A stretch of DNA of 41,308 bases from Lentisphaerota bacterium (GTDB lineage Bacteria > Verrucomicrobiota > Lentisphaeria > Victivallales > Victivallaceae), in the NCBI GenBank assembly GCA_015061775.1, contig SUVY01000019.1, positions 1 to 41,308 of the forward strand. Reading direction: 5' to 3'. Position 1 is the stretch's first letter. Each line of letters starts with the position of its first letter. Below the pieces are notes generated by a model. The model was not told where the DNA came from and made no database searches. It saw nothing but the letters and a program-made list of their open reading frames with translations. Shown in pieces: positions 1 through 8,000 of the stretch. A program made the position numbers and the translations under genes.

Positions 1-6
1 GGCTCC

Positions 7-164
7 GGGCGGCATAGTAGCCGCCCCTGAGCAGCCTTTTCTGGCTGCTCAGGCACTCTCTCCGTGCGATGCGCAAGGAATTATGCATTCCTTGACCAGC
101 AGCAGGGTTTGCACCCTGCACCCGTCGTGAGCCGATTTTTATATCGGCTCACTCCTACACGCAC
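7..164. other. Cluster of five perfect hairpins (possible structured RNA)
   Basis: Five perfect inverted repeats lie in about 150 bases: 7-13/20-26, 27-36/43-52 (10 bp), 74-81/87-94 (8 bp), 102-108/113-119 (7 bp) and 127-136/143-152 (10 bp). GTGCG at 64-68 is complementary to CGCAC at 160-164 and could close the last three into a multibranch structure. Read on the minus strand the fourth hairpin has a GCAA (GNRA) tetraloop, which favours an RNA made from that strand. A further hairpin, CTCAAACG-AAA-CGTTTGAG, lies at 194-212. No protein gene was found between 1 and 498. I could not match it to tmRNA, RNase P, SRP or a riboswitch, and it may continue beyond the window edge. Confidence 0.4.
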
Positions 165-302
165 TTCATCTTATAAGCATTTGTCTCCATTTCCTCAAAC
201 GAAACGTTTGAGCTTAGGAACAAAACAGCTTTAAGAAGCAGTAAAATAAGTCTTTCTTCTATCATGACCTATTATATTTCAAACTTTAAGCTCAAGTAAG
301 AG

Positions 303-349
303 AAAGATATTATGAGAGACACAAGAGGTCTCTCATAATATCTTTTTTA
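303..349. terminator. Strong hairpin with T-tract (terminator repeat, left copy)
   Basis: An 18 bp stem (303-320 with 328-345) closes a loop of ACAAGAG and is followed by a T-run on the plus strand; the minus strand also has a T-rich tail, so it may work both ways. The core ATGAGAGAC-loop-GTCTCTCAT recurs with the identical loop at 41205-41229. Confidence 0.65.
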
Positions 350-377
350 TGCAAGCAATGTATCAATCACAATTTCA

Positions 378-482
378 AAAAAGTACACCGCTTTTCTTGA
401 AAAAGGATGGGGTTTGGGGAAGGGAAAAACTTCTTTTCCCGTGAAAAGAAGTTTTTCCCTTCCCCAAGAACAATCTCCCTTT
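378..482 (-). repeat. Palindromic intergenic repeat, copy 1
   Basis: The core is a perfect 25 bp inverted repeat (414-438 and 443-467) with a 4-base loop. The flanks (AAAGTAC.CCGCTTTTCTTGAAAA on one side, CCAAGAAC.ATCT on the other) match copy 2 in inverted orientation. It lies about 30 bases downstream of the aminotransferase stop codon and is oriented with that gene, as copies 2 and 3 are with theirs. It may act as a terminator or as a REP-like element. Confidence 0.8.
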
Positions 483-498
483 CCTGAAAAACCTCCTG

Positions 499-1692
499 TC
501 AGCCGCGGAGTTTTGCTGCGGCTCTGGCAAAACCGTCGCGGGAGTTGAGGATGACTTTATCCTCGACGCAGAAGGCTATGCGGATGTATCCGGGTCTTCC
601 GAAACCGCGTCCGGGAACGACCAGTATCTGTTCGTTGAACAACGCATCGACCAATTTCTGCTCGTCTGCACAGGGGCTCTTTACGAAGAAATAAAATGCT
701 CCGCGCGGAAGAGTGAACTCCAATCCGGCGTTGGTCAGCACCTCTGCCATCGCATCGCGACGGCGGCGGTAGATCTCAAGATCGATTCCGCAGTCGAGGC
801 AGTTGAGGAGTATCTGCTGTCCGATCGCAGGAGCGTTGACAAATCCGAGGATGCGGTTGCTCATGATCAATCCGGCGGCAAGCTCGGCGCGGTTGGCGAT
901 TTTGGGAGATATGGCGATATATCCCAGACGCTCTCCGGCAAGCGACAGATTCTTGCTGAAACTGCCGATGACTGCGCTGTGGTTGAATATCTTGAAGGTT
1001 GACGGCAATTTCACTCCGTCAAAATTAAGTATGCGGTAGGGCTCATCTGCGAGGATGTAGATCGCGCGGTCATACTTCTTTTCAGCTTCAGCTACGACTT
1101 CGGCGAGAGCGGAAAGCTCCTCTTCGGTGTAGATCGCTCCCGTGGGATTGTTGGGGCTGTTGATGATTATTGCGCGGGTGCGCTCGTTTATCGCGGCGCG
1201 GAATGCGTCTATATCAAGCTCAAAAGTCAAATCCTTAGACTGGACAGGAATGAGTTTGCCTCCGTGGTTGGCGGCGTAAAAATTGTACTCGACAAAGTAG
1301 GGAGACGGAGCAAGCACCTCATCTCCGGGAGAGAGTACTGTATGGAAAAAGACGTTCAATCCGCCAGCGGCTCCGCAAGTCACGAGCAGATCTTCGGCTG
1401 AGCACTCCATTTCCTGCTCAACAGAGACCACCTGGGCGAGCTTTTCGCGCAGGGCGGGATATCCGGCGTTGGGCATGTAGCCGATGGAAAAGGGCTTATC
1501 TGCACTCTCAGATATCTTCTGAAGAGTCTCTTTCACCTTTGCCGGAGGCGGCAGGTCGGGATTTCCCAAGCTGAAATCATATACCTTATCCGCTCCGTAT
1601 TTCTTCCTTAATTCTATACCGGCTTCAAACATCCGGCGGATCATCGAACTGTTGGCAAGACTGCCTTTGATGACCGGGTTGAGCAATTCCAT
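499..1692 (-). CDS. PLP-dependent class I/II aminotransferase
   Basis: A 397-residue fold-type I aminotransferase of the aspartate aminotransferase superfamily, close to the usual length of about 390-400. Visible motifs are the substrate/PLP segment NSPNNPTG (residues 178-185), Asp216 and Tyr219 in ADEPYR, the Schiff-base lysine Lys247 in SFSKNLSLAGERLGY, and a C-terminal YIRIAF segment that should hold the carboxylate-binding arginine. It would move an amino group between an amino acid and a 2-oxo acid in the cytoplasm; the amino-acid specificity cannot be read from the sequence. The start at 1692 is supported by a GAGGT ribosome-binding site 7-8 bases upstream. It appears monocistronic, with its own promoter near 1833-1861 and repeat copy 1 just beyond its 3' end. 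Confidence 0.93.
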   Translation of the reverse strand: MELLNPVIKGSLANSSMIRRMFEAGIELRKKYGADKVYDFSLGNPDLPPPAKVKETLQKISESADKPFSIGYMPNAGYPALREKLAQVVSVEQEMECSAEDLLVTCGAAGGLNVFFHTVLSPGDEVLAPSPYFVEYNFYAANHGGKLIPVQSKDLTFELDIDAFRAAINERTRAIIINSPNNPTGAIYTEEELSALAEVVAEAEKKYDRAIYILADEPYRILNFDGVKLPSTFKIFNHSAVIGSFSKNLSLAGERLGYIAISPKIANRAELAAGLIMSNRILGFVNAPAIGQQILLNCLDCGIDLEIYRRRRDAMAEVLTNAGLEFTLPRGAFYFFVKSPCADEQKLVDALFNEQILVVPGRGFGRPGYIRIAFCVEDKVILNSRDGFARAAAKLRG

Positions 1693-1832
1693 ATTTATAC
1701 CTCACAAAAGTTGTTTACGATTTCATAAGTATCTAATATACCACAAAAACCGCAAATTAACAAATAGGTATTGTCCCAATTTTTGTGAAAAATTTTTTAA
1801 ATTGATGACAAACGTTATTTGATATGTGCTTA

Positions 1833-1861
1833 AATATAGCATATTCGTTATATTTTGTCAA
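1833..1861 (-). promoter_or_regulatory. Sigma-70-type promoter for the aminotransferase
   Basis: On the minus strand a consensus -35 TTGACA (1856-1861) is followed after exactly 17 bases by a -10 TATATT (1833-1838). Transcription would start near 1826, giving a leader of about 130 bases. The intergenic stretch 1693-2038 otherwise holds only this and the terminator of the giant-protein unit. Confidence 0.65.
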
Positions 1862-1947
1862 CATACGCCACACGCTTGTTTGCCTCGGTGGATCGCCGGT
1901 CATTTTTCTTCACAACATTTGAGACATTAACAACAAATAAATTCGGC

Positions 1948-1988
1948 AAAAAAGAGGGGCGTTTTACCGTTATTTCAGTAAAACGCCC
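1948..1988 (-). terminator. Rho-independent terminator of the giant-protein unit
   Basis: A perfect 11 bp stem, GGGCGTTTTAC (1957-1967 paired with 1978-1988), is followed on the minus strand by a T-rich tail (1948-1955). It lies about 50 bases beyond the stop codon of the 2809-residue gene and marks the end of that transcript. Confidence 0.85.
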
Positions 1989-2038
1989 GACTTTTCACCG
2001 CACCTGGAGCAACTTACTCCGGGCGCAGCAGGGATATG

Positions 2039-5000
2039 TTACGCGATGATAGCGAACTTGTTGTCCTTGACATCGGTCGCGATGGAGCTTCCCAGACTGG
2101 TGATGCTTGAGAGGTCTCCGCCGTTTGCGAAGTAGAGGCCGCCGTAACCGCTGGTGAGCTCGCGGAGCAGCAGGTCTTCCTTGCCGTCGCCGTTGTAATC
2201 GCCGACTGCGGAAATCTCCCACTTGCTGTCGTTGAGAGTGCCGATCACGGTCTGCTCGTCGTTCTTGCCGTTCTCAAGCAGGACGACTTCGCCGTCGTTG
2301 CTGTTCCACATGGCGATATCGTCGATTCCGTCACCGGAGAAGTCTCCGATCGCGGCAACTTCCCAACCCTCAACTGCCGGAGTGATGGTGACTTTGCCCC
2401 ATCCCCACTTCTTGCCGTTGATATTGGAGTTGTGCCACATCTCGTAGCTTCCGTCGGTGAGGTTCTTGACAACCAGACTGTCAAGTCCGTCCTCGTGACC
2501 GAAGGTACCGGCTCCGATGAGCTCGACGGTCGGAGGAGCATCGCTTACGTGCCAGATATCCTTGTAGGTGGCGGCGCCGAGAACAGCTCCGAAGCTGCCT
2601 TCGGTGTTGTAGATGAGGACATCATCAAATCCGTCGCCGTCGAGGTTGGCGGTGCACTTGGTCGAAAAGTCGCTCTCGACCCAGCAGAGGGACTTGTAAC
2701 CGTGAGTTGCGTTGCTGAGATCGGTCCAGGCTGCGAAGGTGTTGTTGACCTTGTTGTAGAGCAGCAGTCCGTCGTTGTCAACGGTGCTTCCGGCGAACTT
2801 ACCGGTAGCGACGATATCCCAGATATCAGCCATTCCGTATCCGACTGAGACCCACTTGGCAGAGCCGTCAACATCGGTTGCGATGTAACCGGCAGCACCG
2901 CGTCCGGCATCCCAGGCGACGATCTGTGAAACTCCGTTGTCGAGCAGTTTTGCTCCGACCTGGAGATTGATGGTGCTGGTCTCGCTTGAGACGCGGTTTC
3001 CAGCCTTGTCGTAGGCGGAAACGGTGATGCTGTACTTGCCTTCGTCAAGATCAAGGAAGTCAAAGCCGACAGCCTCGCCGGTGACCGGGAACTTGAGGTT
3101 GTAAACCTGACCGTTGCACTCGATCTCGTATCCGGCGACACCGGTCTCGTCGGTTGCAATCCAGGAGACATTGATGTCCTTGCCGGCGACAGAGGTGAGC
3201 ATATCGATCTTGGGAGCGGTGTAGTCCGCAACGTCGGCTGCGAAAGCATCGGTGGTGTACTTGGTGGTCTCGCCGTAAGCATCGGTGACGGTCATGGAGA
3301 CGTTGAGTTTTCCGGCTGCCGGAACGTCGGTGAGAGTGAACTCAAGGCCGTTGGCAACTGCGTTGAACTCTTTGCCGGTGCTGTCGGTGACGGTGTAGCT
3401 GTAGGTGTAATCCTCAGCACCGCTTCCTCCGGTGATATCGGCTGCGACGGTAAAGGTGTAGGTACCGGCAGTCTGAGTGACAGAGGTGATTGCTCCGGAG
3501 ATCGGAGTGTAATCGCTGTCTGAGGTGCTGAGCACGATCGCGCTGTCGGTGATCTCGACATCATAGAGCTCGTTGTTGATGACAATGGAGTTGTCAGCGC
3601 AGGTCGAGCCGTTGATGACCAGAGTCTTGATATCGGCCTTGCCGCTGTAAACCACGATGTCCGCATCGGTCGGAAGTTCGACACCGGTCAGGACGATGGT
3701 GTCGGCAGTCAGGGATCCGGAAACGGTGTTCCAGGTCGCGGTGACAGTTCCGGACGCGTTTATCATGCCGTCAACGGTAAGCGCGGTATCCGCAGAGAAG
3801 ACGGTTCCGTCGGTGACGGTGATATCGCCAACGACATTCGCCTTGACGGTGCTGTTTCCGGAAACGGTGACTGAACCGTAGTTGTAGAGGGTAACTCCGA
3901 CGCTGAAGTTCGAGTCATCGACAGTAATGCTGCTGCCTTCGTTGACAAGGACGCTGTAAAGCGCGTTGAAGTTGGCATTGTTCTCAACAGTAACAACACC
4001 CGCTGCACCATTGTAACCAATCACCAGCTTGTCCTGCGGAAGATCAGTATAGCTGCTGCCGTATCCGCAACGTGAAACCGTGACGGTCGCATCGTTGACG
4101 GTAAGCTTACCACCGCTGCTCTTACCGATGACAACAATGCTGTTGCTTGAGCCGCCGATGGTGTACTCTGCACCGTTCTGGACGATGACCTCAGCCTCGA
4201 CACCCATATCGTCGTTCTTGTAACCGATCTGGACTTCGCCGGAAAGCTTGGCGTTGTCGAGGATGACTTTACCCATGACGTTCATGGTGTTGATCTGATT
4301 GTTTCCGGTGGTGTTGGCGATGGTAAGAACTCCGTCGCGGCGGACGCTGACGTCAGCGGAGTAGAAGACCTTGTCGGTGGCTTCGCCATCGGCATCACCA
4401 AAGGTGACGGTGTTGGCTCCGGCAACAAGGCTGTCATAACCGATAATCATCTGACCGCCGACGCTGACGTTACTGTCAGTACCGAAATCGACGCTGCCGT
4501 CGAATGACTCACCTTCCCAGTCTCCGACAAAGGCATAACTTGCCTTGAAGTCTCCGGAGTAGGTGTTGTCGCCCTCGAAGATGACACTTCCCTTATTGAT
4601 ATTGGACTCGGTGAGCTGGGCATCAGCGATATTCAAAGTTCCGTTGAGGTTGGCGACGCTTACGCTGCTGGCACCGGTGACATTGAATGCACCATTGCCG
4701 ACCGAAACTCCGTTGAGGGAGATTTTTCCATCCGCGACGTTGATCGTACCGTTGGTGACGGTGGTCTCGGCAGTGACGACGTTTGTTCCGTCAACGATGG
4801 TGAGGTTGTAAGTGCCGTCAGCGAGGTCATTGGTGTAGAACTTGACGCCGGTCTCTCCGGCGGCGACGGTGACTGTGCGGATCAATCCTTCGGTTGCTCC
4901 AGCGGGCATAAGCGCGACGGTGAGCTCACGGGCGTCTCCGGCGGTAAGTCCGTCGAAGATGAGGTAGGCACCGAGATTGACAGTTCCCTCTGAGGTGAAC

Positions 5001-8000
5001 TCGCCGCCGACTTCGATGACACCGGTGTTGTTGATAACGGTGTTAGCATCGGCGTTGAAAGTTCCATCCACGTCAAGTTTTGCTCCGTTGACCACGTTAA
5101 GAGTGTTCTTGGACTGACCTTCGGTGGTGTTGATGTTAAGCTCGCCGCCCTCGGCAACGGTGAGAGAAATCTCGCTGTTGTCGAGTTCAAGATTACCGAT
5201 AAGGTTCTCTCCGCAGGAGGCGTCGGTGGTGATGTTCAGTTTGCCGTCAACGTTGACTTTGCCGTAGTTGGCGAAGATGCCGTCAACACCGTTGTATCCA
5301 CCGGTGACGTTGAGTTCGCCGTCGATATCAAGCTCGCCGCCGGGCTGGACGTAAGCGTTGGCAACGCTGACTTTTCCGGCTTCGGCAATGGTGAGTTTAT
5401 CGTTGGCAGCGACGCCTTCGGCGAACTCATCCCATGAACCGACGGAAATCATTGAGGCGTCAATGGTGTCGGCAATGGTGGTGTCGCCGGTGACTTTGAT
5501 GTTTCCGGAAGCGTTTTCGCCCTCGCCCTTGACCATTCCGGCAAGAGTTCCGTTGAAGTCATTGAGCTCGACAACGTTGTTGTTGACGAACTTGGTTGCG
5601 CTCATGGAGGCGTTGGAACTCAGTTTGATGTATCCATCGTTGGTGAAGGTGCGGTTGTTCATATCAACGACACCATCCTGTCCGACCAGAATCTCACCCT
5701 GGTTGTCGAAGTATCTCGGAGTGAGATTTGCGTAATCGGCATCATCGGTGAACTCAAAAGTTCCGTCGGTAATGTTGAGGACGTTGTTTTTTCCGTTGCG
5801 GAAAGTGACCGCCGCGGTGGTGATTTTACCTCCGTTGATGATATCGACGCTGCACTCGTTGGGAGCATCAATCCAATCCACGCTGGTGTTGCCGCCGCCG
5901 AAGTTGATCTGGTTGTGTTTGACGTTGAGAATACCCTCGCCGTCTTTTCCGTCAACGATCAGGTGACCGTCCCATCCGCCGTTACCGGGAGTACCGACAC
6001 CGGCGAGTTTGGGAGCATCACCGGCTTTGCCGAGCTCCATGGTTCCGAGCACGGTGACAGTACCGTGGTTCTCGATGTTTCCGGCATCGGCTTTGAGCAG
6101 ACCGCCAGCATTGATGACCAGCTCTCCGGGAGTGCTGTTCATTCCCCAGAGGTAAATAGCTTTATTGCCGCTGTTGGCGTTAGCGAAATAGAGTTCGCCG
6201 TTGACGATGAGTGCGCCGCCCTGGTTGTTCGCGCCGGAAAGTCCGGTCAAAGTCAGAACTTTGACTTTGGCATCCTCATCAATCACGAGATCAACACCCA
6301 TGTTGACGATTCGGTCAACGACGGCGTAGCCCTCTCCGGAGGTCTTGACGACGAGGTCCTGAGTCGGACGAAGCTTACCGTATTCGGCACTGTCTGCGTT
6401 TCCGGCAGCAAGTACGATTTCGGTGGTATCCTCAGGAAGGATGAGCAGGTTGCTCCAGCCGCTGCTGTTTTTGCCGTCATCGACGAACTCGCTGAAAGCG
6501 TTGACTCCGAAGACTTTTCCGTCGCCGAGGTCTTCGCCGGCAGTTTTGCCTGCCCATGCGGCATCGTAATAAACAGTCTTGGTGGAGGCGTTGGTGATGG
6601 TGACATCTCCGTCAGCTCCGTAGATAGCGGTGACGCCATCTCCGAGGATGGTGACTTTGCCTTCGAGAGAAGCTGCGGCATTGAGATCAATGACCTTTGC
6701 GATTCCGTCGAGCTCGGTGGCATCGATGACAATGGAACCGGTTCCGGTGATGTTCTTTGCGGTGATAAGGCTGGTGGCATCAATGGTGATGGAGCCGCCG
6801 TTATTGATGGTTCCGACTGTGGTGATGGTCGAATTGACCAGCTCAACGCTGCCGTCGAGAACGTTGGAACCATTGCCTTCTTTACCGAGAAGCAACGCAG
6901 AATCGGTGAGGGATAACGATGTTCCCTCATGCATTGAAAGATAGCCAAAACCATTGGGACCGGTGAGGTCGAGCACAGAATCGTTTTTGGCTTCGAGAAC
7001 CGCTCCGTTCTGAACGTACATCTGTCCGGGCTGTCCATTCGGACCGCCGATGGTCTTCAGCAGAGCGTTGTCCAAAACGATCTTGGCAGATGAGTAACCA
7101 TTGTCAACAGCTGTTCCGAAGTTGATGTATCCGAACTCGGCTGCGGTGTCTTTCACGGTGACAACGCCGGAGTATGTTGAAAGATATCCGGTTGCTTTGT
7201 ACTGAAACTCAGCTTCTTTGCCCTTGCCCGCTTCAGCTGTACCGATAATGCTGATATCAGAACCGTAACGGTTGAAAGTATTGTAGGTCTCAACGCTGCC
7301 GTTGATGGTGGTTTGGGCTCCGTAGCCGTGCCAGAACTGTCCGCCGGAAGCAGACTTCACATTACCATCAATGGTGTTGGTACCCTGGAGGAAAATGTAT
7401 TTGGCATCAACAGTTACACCATCACCGATAGAGGCACTGTTCAGGGTGACATAATCACCATTTACGCTGTCGGTAACGGTAACATCGGTCTCACCGTCTT
7501 TGACGATTTTGCCGGAGAGAGTTTTTCCGCTCAAAGCCTCGGTGACGTTGCTGGCAACGCGGATCTCGGTGGTTTCGGAAGTGGCGGCAGCCAAAGCGTC
7601 TCCGAGAGTCGCGAAGGTGTTGATACCGAAAAACTTGCCGTTTCCGAGGTCTTCTCCGAGCTTCTTGTCTGCATATTCGGCGTTGACAACGAGAGTAGTC
7701 ATCTCGGCGTCTGAGAGAGCGACGTCTCCGTCAGCTCCGTAAATGACATTGACTCCCTCGGCAAGGTTCTCGATGGCGACTTTGTCTTTGAGAGACTCTT
7801 TGCCGTTGAGGTCGATGAGCACCTTGACTCCGGTGGAGTACTCTGCGGCGTCGATGGTGATGGTGCCGGTTCCGGTCAGGGTGTTCGCGGTGATATTTCC
7901 GGTAGCGGTGATGGTGATCGCACCGGTATTTGCCACGGTGTCGGCAACGACATTTCCGGAAACACTCATGCTGCTGCCGGTGTGAACACTCAGAGTAGAT

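Noticed and set aside
1775-1906. Short minus-strand frame of about 49 codons (MTGDPPRQTSVWRML...) upstream of the aminotransferase
   Set aside because: It runs straight through a near-consensus promoter and AT-rich leader, has no ribosome-binding site, and its composition is that of random AT-rich DNA.
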